Made by a program: the position numbers and the translations under genes. Shown piece by piece: positions 35,590-45,256 of a stretch of 64,000 nucleotides of DNA (positions are counted from its first letter, which is position 1; the number at the start of each line of letters is the position of its first letter). The stretch is from BOG-994 sp049514215 (GTDB taxonomy: Bacteria; Pseudomonadota; Gammaproteobacteria; Burkholderiales; Burkholderiaceae_D): NCBI GenBank assembly GCA_049514215.1, contig JBEKVI010000009.1, forward strand, positions 35,801 to 99,800, read 5' to 3'. A model generated the notes under the pieces. That model had not been told where the DNA came from, ran no database searches, and worked only from the letters and a program-made list of their open reading frames with translations.

Positions 35590-38500
35590 GAGCGATTCAA
35601 ATTGAGATGCTCAAGGATATGTGGGTAAACATCGTGCGCGGCGTTCTTGCCGAAGATGCAGTCGATGTGCCCGTAGTTGGGAATCAGGACACGCTTGACA
35701 CGCTTGGGGTCAAAGACCGACTGCAAAAGCGTCGCATCGGCCAGCGTTCCCTCCGGTCGGTAGCACTGGTTCTGCTCACCCTGGATGAAGAGCACGCTCA
35801 TGTTCGTATGCGACAGATTTCGGGCCAGTTCGTTTGGATCCACCGGCAGATAGGTGTCGGCACCATCGAAGGCGACGACCTTGCTGCGCCGGACCATGAG
35901 GCTTAGATGCTCGAAAGCCTGAATGCTCGCGACGCCGAACATCTCATCGAGCGCCTCATGCGTGGCCTCGTTGAGGTTTTCGTGTTGGTACAAGGGGGCG
36001 TAGAGAAACGAGATGCGGTGACAAGTGGCGCTGCGACATTCCTCGCCAAAGAGGACCGTCGGATTGAGCGCGGTCGCGACATCGAAGACGCGGTCATGCC
36101 AATTGGGGTGCTCGCCTACGGCCGCGCTGAGGGAATCGATCCCCAATTGATCCAAGAAGCCCGGCAGATGCAGCCCCGCGCGGATCTGGTTGGGAAAGGG
36201 CGCGATCAGATGGCCGGCGACCTGGGAGAAAACGACGCTGCGCACACCAGGCAGGCCGCGCATCAAGGACATGAAAAAGGTATTGGCGCCAAAACAATGG
36301 GAGACGACCTGCACATCGGCGGCGCCGGTGCGCCTTAGGACTTCCGCCACGGCTGCAGGATGGTCATAGCGCGCGACATCATCCCCCGTGACCGGGCCTA
36401 TGGCTGAGGGCAGCGCAGAGCTTGCACGATAGTCGAAGAGCCAGACGTCGAATTCCTCCACGCACAGGGCCTCGACCAGGTTCGTATCGATGGTATCGAT
36501 CGAGAAGATGCGACTCGACACACCCAGACCGTGGATCAGGAGCACGGGTCCGCGCTGTCCACCACGATAGCGGGTCAGTCGCAGCACCTTGCCGTCATCC
36601 GTTGTGAACAGATGCACCGTCGGTATGGGCGCGCGCAGGGGACGCATGGTGCGCAATGGCCGGTCCCGGCCTTCGCTGCCGAAAAACGGATACCGTGTCG
36701 CGACCCCGCCATAGGTCTCGATGAGCGTTCCCGCGAAAAATCGTCCGAACAGCGCGAAAGCGCGCAGCCGCTCTTGCGTGCTCGTCGCGTCTACCGCCCG
36801 CATGGTCGAAAGCTGCTTGAGGAGATCCTGGGCGGGAATCTTCAGCACGCCGCGCGCGTACAGCTCGTCGCTGTCGGTCTTGCGGATCTCGACGAACAGC
36901 GTGGTCGTATCAGACCAGGCCGTAAAGCCGCCATGGTCGCGGACGAACTTCTTGCCAACGAACCGGTACTGCGCGCCCTCGACGGTTTGCAATTGCAGCC
37001 GGTAGCGCATGATTTTCGTCTCGACGAGCGAGGGATCGCCGATAAACAGGGCAAACTCGCCGTCGATCACCTGCAGCGGTGAACTCGAAATCCCCGGTGC
37101 CGTGACCGTCCCGAATATCCGTGCGGGATGCCCGGGAGCCTCGACGAGTTCCTCGACGTTATCGCTCTCGATGGTCAGCACGAAGCTGCAGTCCGTAGCG
37201 ACATCCGAGGGGGCCACGGTGATCGATCCTGCCATCATCTCGGTGAACTGGATTCCGACCGGCTTGGGCGCCCCACGATCGACCGGAGCCAGGGCCCGGG
37301 GGGCGAAGTCTAAGCCCCAGCCGCGCTCGGCTGCGAGCAACGCGACATTGCGCTCGGCTAACGCGGTGATCGTCAGAAGGGGGTTGACCCCCAAGGAGCG
37401 CGGCATGATCGAGCCGTCGGCGACATACAGGTCGGAGTAGACTTCGGAACCCGTAGCGCCGCTAAAGACCTGTCCCTTGTGATTCACGACGCCCGTCTCG
37501 GCGCTGACTCCCATCGGGCAGCCGCCTAAGGGGTGCACCGTGACCAGTCGCCGACCCAGCTCCTTGGTCCAGATCGGGTCGCGGATATAGATTCCGCCCT
37601 CGTCCTGGGTGGCCTTTCCCAGTACCGCGTTCGGGTGGCTGATGGCACGCAGTGCGCCCACACCCGGCCAGTCGATTTCAACCGCATCGTTGACGAGCCC
37701 GACGACACCGCCCTCCCCGTCCTGACCCATGACGAGGAAGGTCTGGGTATGGTGCACAGCGCCGTGACGCGGCCCGAGAAGAAAACTTTCGGTAGAACGC
37801 GCGAAGTGCCCCGCCATGTCCATGCGCGTGGCATCGGCTCCCACATCCCCCAGCGCCTTGGACGCCTGCAAGAAAGCCGCCATGTAAGGCGCCATGGCAC
37901 CCGGGATCGAGCCCTCCTCGATCACGAATCCTTCCTCGAGCGGCTTATCGGCGGCACGCAAATCGATAAGGCCGGTGATGCAAGGCCCCACGGGCTTCTC
38001 GGGATCGCCGTGCTCCCGGCCCCAGCCCATGCCGTTAACCGGTTCGTTTAGGTCGTAACCAAACGCCAGGATGTCGCCGTTGCCGGTGAAGCGATGCCCC
38101 AGATAGCCCGACAGTGGCAGGTGGGTGGCGCTACGCAGCAAGATCTCGGTTGAGCCCAACGCGCCGCCGGACAGGACCACCGTGTCGGCCTCGAGTACTT
38201 CTTCTGGCGCATTGAAAAGCTCCCGGCCCACCGCCAAGGAGCGGTAGTAAACGCGCCAGCCCCCTTTTGCGCGGCGCTCAAGACGGGTCACGGCGATGCT
38301 GGTATAGATCTCCGCTCCGCGGGCCACGGCATCGGGGAGGTAATTCATGAGCAGCGTATTTTTTGCCCCGACATTGCAGCCCGAGACGCAGTCGCCACAC
38401 CCGGTGCAAGGCTCCTGCAGGACCCCGGCTTGGTTCGGCCCCGCGGGGCCGAAGTAGACATTGATGGGCGGCCTCACACAGGCCACGCCCATCTTCGCGG

Positions 38501-39017
38501 CCATCGCTTCGAGGGCCGCGAGTTTGGCAGGCTTGGGCGAACTGAGCGGATAGGAAGAGGGATCAAGCATCGCCAGCGCCCGCTCGTATCCCGCCTTTAA
38601 GCCGACTTCCCGATCTTCGCGCAACTCGGCGGGCCACAGGGGATCGTCGAACACGCGCGCATCGGCCTTCAGGCTCACGTTCGCATTCACGAGCGAAGTG
38701 CCCCCCAGCCCACACCCCTTAAAGACGTTGATGTCTTTGCCGGCGTGAAACTCGTACAGACTATCCTCGCGTCCGACGCGCACGCCATCGACGATGACCT
38801 GGAATTCCGCGCTAGCGGCGGCAGCCGTGTCGGGAAACTCCCCGGGCCGATGTTCGCGTCCTCGCTCGAGCAGACAGACGCGAACAGCCGAGCCGTCGCG
38901 CTTTTTTGCACCGGCCAGGCGGCTCGCGGTGACGGCTCCGCCATACCCCGAACCCACGACAACCACGTCGTAGTGAGCGGCCATCTGGCTTTCGTGCCGT
39001 ACGAGGCTTTGAAGCAT
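35586..39017 (-). CDS. Fusion of GMC oxidoreductase and alpha/beta hydrolase (cholesterol-oxidase-like)
   Basis: A 1143-residue protein. Residues about 10-590 form a GMC oxidoreductase (VVVGSGYGGAVTASRLAG; CTGCGDCVSGC near 206-216; VHPLGGCPMG). A middle domain of about 200 residues follows, beginning near FTEMMAGSITV. The C-terminal alpha/beta hydrolase starts at VLLIHGLGVSS. Its nucleophile elbow is SHCFGAN, with Cys908 where serine is usual, and GHIDCIFG holds the likely catalytic histidine. Comparable fusions are annotated as cholesterol oxidase-like; the true substrate is unknown. ATG 39017 is chosen for the family N-terminus (GGAG 12 bases upstream); the frame is open to 39410 but without similarity. 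Confidence 0.82.
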   Translation of the reverse strand: MLQSLVRHESQMAAHYDVVVVGSGYGGAVTASRLAGAKKRDGSAVRVCLLERGREHRPGEFPDTAAAASAEFQVIVDGVRVGREDSLYEFHAGKDINVFKGCGLGGTSLVNANVSLKADARVFDDPLWPAELREDREVGLKAGYERALAMLDPSSYPLSSPKPAKLAALEAMAAKMGVACVRPPINVYFGPAGPNQAGVLQEPCTGCGDCVSGCNVGAKNTLLMNYLPDAVARGAEIYTSIAVTRLERRAKGGWRVYYRSLAVGRELFNAPEEVLEADTVVLSGGALGSTEILLRSATHLPLSGYLGHRFTGNGDILAFGYDLNEPVNGMGWGREHGDPEKPVGPCITGLIDLRAADKPLEEGFVIEEGSIPGAMAPYMAAFLQASKALGDVGADATRMDMAGHFARSTESFLLGPRHGAVHHTQTFLVMGQDGEGGVVGLVNDAVEIDWPGVGALRAISHPNAVLGKATQDEGGIYIRDPIWTKELGRRLVTVHPLGGCPMGVSAETGVVNHKGQVFSGATGSEVYSDLYVADGSIMPRSLGVNPLLTITALAERNVALLAAERGWGLDFAPRALAPVDRGAPKPVGIQFTEMMAGSITVAPSDVATDCSFVLTIESDNVEELVEAPGHPARIFGTVTAPGISSSPLQVIDGEFALFIGDPSLVETKIMRYRLQLQTVEGAQYRFVGKKFVRDHGGFTAWSDTTTLFVEIRKTDSDELYARGVLKIPAQDLLKQLSTMRAVDATSTQERLRAFALFGRFFAGTLIETYGGVATRYPFFGSEGRDRPLRTMRPLRAPIPTVHLFTTDDGKVLRLTRYRGGQRGPVLLIHGLGVSSRIFSIDTIDTNLVEALCVEEFDVWLFDYRASSALPSAIGPVTGDDVARYDHPAAVAEVLRRTGAADVQVVSHCFGANTFFMSLMRGLPGVRSVVFSQVAGHLIAPFPNQIRAGLHLPGFLDQLGIDSLSAAVGEHPNWHDRVFDVATALNPTVLFGEECRSATCHRISFLYAPLYQHENLNEATHEALDEMFGVASIQAFEHLSLMVRRSKVVAFDGADTYLPVDPNELARNLSHTNMSVLFIQGEQNQCYRPEGTLADATLLQSVFDPKRVKRVLIPNYGHIDCIFGKNAAHDVYPHILEHLNLNRS

Positions 39018-39475
39018 CGCGATCACCGACTCCGTCTTTGAAAGGGAGCGCATGGAGAGCGCCCGAGGACATCGGGAGCGTAAATCCCGCTTCCGGCTCC
39101 ACGCGCGAGGACAAAGCACTCGCGCGTTCGCCTCTGAAGGCGCAACGCCACGCGATCCGTGCCGCATGCGATGCAGCCGGCAAGTCCGCACACGCTTTTG
39201 CCGCGCACGCTTTTGTCGCGCACGCCAAAGCCAGGGGTGCGCGCGAAGACCCGACTGGATCGGAACGCGCAGAAGTGAGAAGCGCCGTGCTTGCGGGCCA
39301 TCACAGGAGTACTCCTTGGGCCCTCTGGATTCTGCGCATGCGATACCACGCCGGTCGATGATGGTTCTTGGACGAGGCTCAGTATCGGGAACATCGCAAG
39401 CGTGGGGCAATTACCCAAAAGTTTAGACTCCCGAAGAAATGACGACCCTATAATCAGAATGCTTAGGAGATTGCT
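39018..39475. other. Divergent intergenic region
   Basis: About 460 bp between the leftward GMC fusion gene and the rightward response regulator gene. Open frames on both strands cover it, including an N-terminal extension of the GMC frame to 39410. Their products are low-complexity and arginine-rich and match nothing I know. The end near 39449 holds the promoter candidate for the response regulator. Confidence 0.45.
39422..39454 (+). promoter_or_regulatory. Candidate promoter of the response regulator gene
   Basis: A perfect TATAAT lies at 39449-39454, 21 bases before the TTG start at 39476. The -35 region is weak: TTTAGA at 39422-39427 is 21 bp away and TAGACT at 39424-39429 is 19 bp away. 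An activator or a short leader is possible. AGGAGA at 39466-39471 is the ribosome binding site. Confidence 0.45.
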
Positions 39476-40144
39476 TTGAGACTACTCGTCATCGACGACC
39501 ATCAACTCGTTCGGGACGGTTTACGGCTTGCCCTGGCCTCTCAGGAAAGTGGTATCACCGGCCTCGAGCTTCTGGAAGCCGATTCGCACGCGAGTGCGCT
39601 TGCCGTCTTGGGCAACGCCCCCGACCTTGATCTGGTGCTTTTGGACCTGAGGCTCGCCAACATGTCGACCTGGGATCTTTTGCGCGAGATCACGCAAAGG
39701 CATCCGCGAACGTTGACGGCCATCCTCTCGGCATCCCGCGACGGGCTGGACATCGAAAGCGCCTTTCGCTTCGGCGCCGCGGGCTTCATTTCCAAGGAAG
39801 AGCCGGTCGAGGGACTGAGGCGCGCCGTGCGCGCCCTCCTGGCGCGTGAGCGGTACATCTCTCCCAGTCTCGGGTATCTCGTGGAGCAGGGCGCATCTGC
39901 GCGCGCGGCAGAAAGCGACACGCAGCTGGTGCTCACGGCCCTGCAGCGATCCAAGTGCTCGGAGTTCGGGTTCACCGATCGCGAGATCCAGGTCTTCGAG
40001 CGCGCCCTGGGAGGCAGCCCCAACAAGGTCATTGCCTCCGAACTGGCGATCAACGAGAACACGGTCAAGGCTCATCTTTCGTCCGTCTACGCCAAGCTTG
40101 GCGTGCGCAGTCGCGTACAGGCACTCGCCCTGTTTCTGCGCTAG
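39476..40144 (+). CDS. LuxR/NarL-type response regulator
   Basis: A 222-residue regulator. The receiver domain has the acidic pair at residues 7-8 (VIDDHQLVRDGL), the phosphorylation site Asp57 in LVLLDLRLANM and the lysine in FISKEEPVEGL. The C-terminal HTH reads FTDREIQVFERALGG, then ASELAINENTVKAHLSSVYAKLGV. A TTG start follows AGGAGA. The hybrid histidine kinase gene converges on it, and their stop codons interlock in CTAG at 40141-40144. The two are likely partners despite facing each other. Confidence 0.87.
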   Translation: MRLLVIDDHQLVRDGLRLALASQESGITGLELLEADSHASALAVLGNAPDLDLVLLDLRLANMSTWDLLREITQRHPRTLTAILSASRDGLDIESAFRFGAAGFISKEEPVEGLRRAVRALLARERYISPSLGYLVEQGASARAAESDTQLVLTALQRSKCSEFGFTDREIQVFERALGGSPNKVIASELAINENTVKAHLSSVYAKLGVRSRVQALALFLR

Positions 40145-42051
40145 AGCACCCTAGCCGTCTCGCTCGTGGCGCCGGCGATGGCCGCGCGCAGCGCCGATGG
40201 GCTAAGAGGCTTGTTCAACAAGAGCGCTCCGCTCTGGGCGAGCTCCAACGCATCTTGCGCGAGCGGATCGCCCGAGATAAACAAAATGAGAGGCCGGCTG
40301 GCGAGACGGCGCACGAGTCGCTGCGCCACCTGCACCCCATTTTGCCCCTCTCCCAACCGGTAATCGACGATGAGCACGTGCGGCACGAATCCGGATTCGA
40401 ATGCGCGTTGCGCTTCCGACTCGTCCGTCGCGCTTAGGGCCTCATGCCCCCAGTCGGCGAGGAGCGCTACGGTCGCCTCGCGCACGGGTTGATCGTCGTC
40501 GACGACCATGATGCGCATTTCGCTCGGAGCCTTGGCAGGCGCCAGAGTGACCGACGCGGCCGCAGAAGTCGATTCCGCGATGGGCACGCGGATCGAGAAT
40601 TTACTGCCCCGTCCCAGTTTGGAAGTCAGCGCCACGGGGTGATCGAGTAGCAGCGAAAGCCGGCGCAGAATCGCCAGTCCCAGCCCCAGTCCACGTTCCC
40701 GGTTGCGCTCAGCGTTGGACAACTGCACGAATTCACGAAAGATCTCGGACTGCTGTTCCTGCGGTATGCCAATTCCCGTGTCCCAGACTTCAATGGAGAC
40801 GAAATGCCCGCGGCGCCTGCATCCGACCAGCACGCCGCCGCGCTCGGTGTAGCGAATGGCGTTTGCGATCAGGTTGTCCAACATGCGCTTGAGCATGACG
40901 CGGTCTGAGGCCACCCAAAAATCCGGGGTGAACACGCGTAGCGACAATCCCTTGGCGCGTGCCGTCACGAAATGCTCGACTTCGACGTTGTTGAGCAACG
41001 CCGCTAGCGAAAACGCACGAACGCTCGGACGCTGGGCGCCGGCATCGAGCTTGGACAGATCCATGAGACTGGAAAACAGTCCGTGCAGCGAGTCGAGCGA
41101 TTGCTTGATGGGCTCTAGGATCGGAACGAGATCGGCCTGTCGGTTGCGCTCCTGCAGGCTGCCGAAAAACAGGCTCAAGGCATGGAGCGGCTGGCGCAGG
41201 TCGTGACTCGCGGCAGCCAGAAAGCGCGACTTGTCTGCGCTGGCCTCTTCGGCCAGGCGCCGCTGGCGATCGCGCTCCTCGGCGAGCGCCTCGTTTTCAA
41301 ATCGCAGTCGGATCGTATTGTGGATCGCCCGGCTCGTGTTGCGCGCGACAAAGGTCATCGAGAGCAAAAAGGCGAGCGTGAGGACAGCCAAAATCAGGTT
41401 GTGTTCCTGGCGGAACAGGCCTAGGGCCGCGATATGCGGCAAAAGGATCGGGATCGAGAATGCGAGAAAGATCGCCATGTTCGAGCCCAACGAATTCACC
41501 GCGCCCGAGACCAGTCCCGTAATGACCACCAGCAAGAGCAACTGCGTGGGCAGCGTGGAGGTGGCGTAGAGAATGATCCCAAGCGAGCCCCACACCGAGC
41601 CCGTGATCAGAGCCGTAATGAACATGTTGCGCAAAAAGCGCGCGAGCAGGGCCTCGTTTAAGGGATGTCGACGCAGCTCGCGCATCCAGACAAGGCGCAG
41701 GATCGCAACCGTCACGAGCGGCGCCATCCAGACCAGAAGCACCGGCAAGGCGATCTCCCGCGCCAGCGCCAACGACAGCAAGGCCGGCAGGAACGTTCCG
41801 GTCATGATGAGAACCGGCAGCTGACGGGCCATGAGTTTGCCCTGCTCGAGCTCGACTCGCGCATCGAGGTCGCGCGGGCCGTCTTGCGGGCCCACAGACG
41901 CGCGTGCGCCGGGCAGCGTGCGTAAGAGGCGCTCGACTAGGGAGGCTGTCCTGCGCGGGCCCGGTCGCTCGCTAACGACTTCCCCTCGCCGTGCCGAAGG
42001 CTCGCGGTGCGGGCGAAGGGCCGTGAGCGGATCAGTCTGGATGGTGTCCAT
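40141..42051 (-). CDS. Membrane hybrid histidine kinase with C-terminal receiver
   Basis: A 636-residue sensor. About six transmembrane segments lie between residues 77 and 237, without a large periplasmic domain, so the signal is probably sensed in or near the membrane. The kinase core has His283 in AAASHDLRQPLHAL, the N-box LIANAIRYTERGG, and the G boxes WDTGIGIP and GLGLGLAIL. A receiver domain follows (VVDDDQPVREA; VDYRLGEGQNG). No HPt domain is visible, so a separate phosphotransfer protein or the adjacent LuxR-type regulator would complete the path. ATG 42051 is chosen as the first start after the divergent region; ribosome site support is weak. Confidence 0.85.
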   Translation of the reverse strand: MDTIQTDPLTALRPHREPSARRGEVVSERPGPRRTASLVERLLRTLPGARASVGPQDGPRDLDARVELEQGKLMARQLPVLIMTGTFLPALLSLALAREIALPVLLVWMAPLVTVAILRLVWMRELRRHPLNEALLARFLRNMFITALITGSVWGSLGIILYATSTLPTQLLLLVVITGLVSGAVNSLGSNMAIFLAFSIPILLPHIAALGLFRQEHNLILAVLTLAFLLSMTFVARNTSRAIHNTIRLRFENEALAEERDRQRRLAEEASADKSRFLAAASHDLRQPLHALSLFFGSLQERNRQADLVPILEPIKQSLDSLHGLFSSLMDLSKLDAGAQRPSVRAFSLAALLNNVEVEHFVTARAKGLSLRVFTPDFWVASDRVMLKRMLDNLIANAIRYTERGGVLVGCRRRGHFVSIEVWDTGIGIPQEQQSEIFREFVQLSNAERNRERGLGLGLAILRRLSLLLDHPVALTSKLGRGSKFSIRVPIAESTSAAASVTLAPAKAPSEMRIMVVDDDQPVREATVALLADWGHEALSATDESEAQRAFESGFVPHVLIVDYRLGEGQNGVQVAQRLVRRLASRPLILFISGDPLAQDALELAQSGALLLNKPLSPSALRAAIAGATSETARVL

Positions 42052-42337
42052 CGGGATTAAAAGCTTAATTCTTTGGTGGCGCTCCAGAACGTGAATTTTC
42101 CACATGTTCGATGTGACGAAAGGCGCGAAGACTCCGGCGTCTATCGTGTATACATTCTGCACCCGTTGACGGCTGCGTGGCGCACCGTGCAGCCGGCCCC
42201 GGCGCTCGACCAGCAACTTAGCGCATGTTCCGCGGCGTTGCAGCACGGCAACAGGCGCCTTCTCTTCGAGGCCCAAACCGTGTCTTAGCGGGCAAATTCC
42301 GGTGAAATGCCTGCGAGCCAACCTCAATGAGCATTTC

Positions 42338-43255
42338 ATGACGCTAAGACGCGATTCGCTGCGGGTGCTAGGCAGCCTGGTTTTTCTTTCGGTCTCCTTG
42401 ACGACGAGCGCCCAGACGAGCGATACGGGAGCGGCCCCTGACATGGGCAAACTGCTCGCCACGGGAGGCGTGAGCGAAGTCGAAGGCGCGGGCGGAGGCG
42501 GGCTGACTCCCTGGGCCTTGATTACGGGATACGGCAGCCGGGACAGCTATGGTGCCAACGTCCACTACACGGTATTAGAGACGCAGGACTACCGCCTCGA
42601 AAGTCCCGGAGTCGCCTTTGGCGTGCTCGACCGGGGAGAGATTTCCTTTGCCCAGCAACAATTCGAGGGAACCGACAAAGCCCTTTATGGCGTGCGCCTC
42701 CGCCAGAATATCGTGGGTCTGAAACTGCGCGTGGCCGGTGACGCCGTCTATGACCAGGACCGTTTTCTGCCGCAGATCGCCTTGGGCGCGCAGTTCAAAC
42801 AGGACCAGGGGATTGCCGGGCTTGAAAGACTTGGGGTGCGCAATGTCACCGACCTTGGTGCCAAGAACGATTCCGGCACCGACCTGTACGCTTCAGCGAC
42901 CAAGCTCTTCCTGGATCAAAGCATCCTCGCCAATCTGACGCTGCGCTGGACCAAGGCGAATGAATTCGGACTACTGGGCTTTGGCGGCAATCTGCATGAC
43001 GACTACAGCCTAGAACCCGAGTTATCGCTTGCCTATTTGTTCACCCGAAATGTGGCGGCCGGAATCGAATACCGGGCCAAGCCGCATAATCTGTCTATTG
43101 ACGACGAGCATGATGCCTACGATGCGTTCATCGCGTGGTTTCCCAACAAGCATGTCTCGATTACGCTCGCCTACGTCGATCTGGGTGCGATCGTGAATGT
43201 GTTTAATCCCGCCAACCAAAGGGGCTTCTATCTTTCTGCACAGATCGGTTTTTAA
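42338..43255 (+). CDS. DUF3034 family protein, exported
   Basis: A 305-residue protein with a signal peptide (VLGSLVFLSVSLTTSAQ). The mature part contains GAGGGGLTPWALITGYGS, ANVHYTVLETQDYRLE and GLLGFGGNLHDDYSLEPE, which mark the DUF3034 family. It alternates amphipathic beta strands and ends in FYLSAQIGF with a terminal aromatic, which suggests an outer-membrane beta barrel. The function is not known. It is divergent from the histidine kinase gene across a 286-bp gap. Confidence 0.78.
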   Translation: MTLRRDSLRVLGSLVFLSVSLTTSAQTSDTGAAPDMGKLLATGGVSEVEGAGGGGLTPWALITGYGSRDSYGANVHYTVLETQDYRLESPGVAFGVLDRGEISFAQQQFEGTDKALYGVRLRQNIVGLKLRVAGDAVYDQDRFLPQIALGAQFKQDQGIAGLERLGVRNVTDLGAKNDSGTDLYASATKLFLDQSILANLTLRWTKANEFGLLGFGGNLHDDYSLEPELSLAYLFTRNVAAGIEYRAKPHNLSIDDEHDAYDAFIAWFPNKHVSITLAYVDLGAIVNVFNPANQRGFYLSAQIGF

Positions 43256-43260
43256 GCGGC

Positions 43261-44025
43261 CTAGCCGCGACCGATGCAGCGGCCCCCATCGACGACATGG
43301 ATTCCTCCGGTAGACCGGCTCGCGCCAGCTGCGAGCCAGTAGATGGTTTCGGCCACATCCTCCGGCGTGACAATCGCCTGTAAGGCGGACGCGGCCTCGT
43401 AGCCTTGGCGCTGGTGCTCGAAGCCCTCAGCACCCAGTCCGTTGCGCAGCCAAGGTGAGTCGACCATTCCGGGCGCCACCGCGTTTACGCGGATCTTGGG
43501 ACCTAAGCTGCGTGCCAGACCGAGCGTGAGGGTATTCAAGGCGCCCTTGGAAGCCGCGTAGGCGATGCTCGAGCCCCCACCCAAGAGCGCTGCGATCGAG
43601 GAGACATTGACGATCGCAGCCTGGGGCTGGTCAGAAAGGAGCGGCACCAACGCGCGCGTCATCTGGAAAGCCCCGACGACATTAACTGCGTAGATTCTCT
43701 GGAAATCCTCGGCGTTAAGTCCGTCGAGGTTCGAGAAGGCCACGAACTTGGTGGTTCCTGCGTTGTTCACAAGCGCATCGCAGCGCCCGAAAATCAGCTT
43801 GACGCGCTCGGCCAACTGCAAACATTGCGCATTCTCGGAGACATCGGCGCGCTCGACGAGAACACGGCTGCCATGCGCCTCGCACCGCTTCGCTGTCTCT
43901 TGCGCCGGTTCCGCGCGGCTTGCGTAGTTGACGCAGATATCCCATCCCCTCTGGGCAAAGAGGACCGCGCTGGCTGCACCGATTCCCGAGGACGAACCGG
44001 TAATCACGCACACTTTTCTCGTCAC
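43261..44025 (-). CDS. SDR family oxidoreductase
   Basis: A 254-residue short-chain dehydrogenase with ITGSSSGIGAASA (NAD(P) binding), VNNAG, the active site serine in NVSSIAALLGG and YAASK, and the C-terminal TGGIHVVDGG. The substrate is unknown. GTG 44025 has AAGGA seven bases upstream, which I prefer over the TTG at 44040. It is convergent with the DUF3034 gene (5 bp between the stops) and divergent from sapC-like at 44166. Confidence 0.82.
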   Translation of the reverse strand: MTRKVCVITGSSSGIGAASAVLFAQRGWDICVNYASRAEPAQETAKRCEAHGSRVLVERADVSENAQCLQLAERVKLIFGRCDALVNNAGTTKFVAFSNLDGLNAEDFQRIYAVNVVGAFQMTRALVPLLSDQPQAAIVNVSSIAALLGGGSSIAYAASKGALNTLTLGLARSLGPKIRVNAVAPGMVDSPWLRNGLGAEGFEHQRQGYEAASALQAIVTPEDVAETIYWLAAGASRSTGGIHVVDGGRCIGRG

Positions 44026-44165
44026 GAGCGTTCCTTCCAAAAAGGGGGTTCACAGATCGCGGCGGCACGGCCGGTGGGCCACGGTACGTGCTGCCGCAAC
44101 AGGCGCATTTTGGCATTCCCCACCTCCCCAGTACACTCTCGCTTTTCGAGTCTGCCAGAGAAACC

Positions 44166-44942
44166 ATGGAAATCACGGCGCCCTTCGGATACCAGAGTGT
44201 GACGCCCCTCTTGCGCGAAATGCGGGTGCGACCCACTCTAGGCGCGATCCCCGAATTTGCGAAGACCCAAAGCAGCCTGCCGATCGCAGCTGCCGAAGCG
44301 ATCGTGGCCGGTCACGACTACCCGATCTGCTTTATCGTCACCAATCAAACCGAATACGTACCGATCGTCATTTTGGGCGTTGAGCGCTCCGAAAATCTGT
44401 TCGTGACCGATGGGAAATGGAGGGCTGGATGTTACGTCCCCGCATACCTTCGTCGGTTTCCGTTTTGCATGACGCGCGTTGCGATCAATGGGGCCATGCA
44501 GAATCAGTCCATCATCTGTGTCGAGCAGAATGCACTCGGAGACGACGGCGTGCCCGTACTCGATGCAGACGGCAAGCCCACGCCCGATTTTGCGCAGGTA
44601 CAGGAACTCCTGGGTCGCTTCGAAAGTGAATTGGAGCGGACCCGCGAGATGTGCAAGATCCTCGCCGACTACCGTCTGTTTGGGCCGATGTCGGCCAAGA
44701 TCGAGGCCGGCGGCGCCACCTTCGAATTAAATGGACTGATTCGGATCGACGAGACCCGCATGGAGCACCTGACCTCGAACCAGCTTAAAACCCTGGTCAA
44801 GAAAGGTGCGATGGCGCTCATCTATCAGCATCTCGCGTCGCTGGTCCGATTTCATCGACTCACCGAGATCAAGGCGCTCGCCCTCCAAGCGGCAGCCCCG
44901 GGCGCAGCGGCCAACGAGGCGGCCCCCAAGCCCAGCGCCTGA
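44166..44942 (+). CDS. SapC family protein
   Basis: A 258-residue protein matching the SapC family: YPICFIVTNQTEYVPIVILG, SENLFVTDGKWRAGCYVPAYLRRFPF and FELNGLIRIDE. The name comes from an S-layer-associated gene in Campylobacter, but the function in proteobacteria is unproven. No signal peptide is visible, so it is probably cytoplasmic. The C-terminal tail is alanine-rich. ATG 44166 is preceded by AGAGA. Confidence 0.82.
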   Translation: MEITAPFGYQSVTPLLREMRVRPTLGAIPEFAKTQSSLPIAAAEAIVAGHDYPICFIVTNQTEYVPIVILGVERSENLFVTDGKWRAGCYVPAYLRRFPFCMTRVAINGAMQNQSIICVEQNALGDDGVPVLDADGKPTPDFAQVQELLGRFESELERTREMCKILADYRLFGPMSAKIEAGGATFELNGLIRIDETRMEHLTSNQLKTLVKKGAMALIYQHLASLVRFHRLTEIKALALQAAAPGAAANEAAPKPSA

Positions 44943-44962
44943 GGACGTCCGTCTTGCCTGAA

Positions 44963-45205
44963 TCAGTTGGGAAAAGGCACGAGTTCGAGTTCTTCGTCCC
45001 GACAACCGAGGGCCTGGGCCATGCGATGCAAACCGTCGTCATCGATGCGCAGCACATCGTAGGCCGCGACAAAATCATCGCCCTTGGCCGACAGAAAGCC
45101 GCGAGCGCCCTCTTCGGAACTCCAAAAGACGACGGAGTCTGGACCTTCGGCGCGTAGACGGGCGCACATCGGCACCGAATCTTCCTTGTAGATGATCGCG
45201 AACAT
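44963..45205 (-). CDS. Hypothetical protein, 80 residues
   Basis: An 80-residue acidic protein (MFAIIYKEDSVPMCARL...LELVPFPN) with a perfect AGGAGG site upstream of its ATG, which strongly supports that it is translated. I do not recognise a family. It has no signal peptide or membrane segment and looks like a small globular alpha/beta protein. It is convergent with the SapC gene (20 bp between the stops) and 51 bp upstream of the stop side of the next leftward gene. Confidence 0.65.
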   Translation of the reverse strand: MFAIIYKEDSVPMCARLRAEGPDSVVFWSSEEGARGFLSAKGDDFVAAYDVLRIDDDGLHRMAQALGCRDEELELVPFPN

Positions 45206-45256
45206 CGAACCTCCTGGGCATCGACTCGAGCCACGCTCAAAGCCGGCGTGTCATTG

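Noticed and set aside
39018..39410. N-terminal extension of the GMC-hydrolase fusion
   Set aside because: The frame is open, but the extension is arginine- and alanine-rich without similarity to the family, and the FAD motif sits at the normal distance from ATG 39017.
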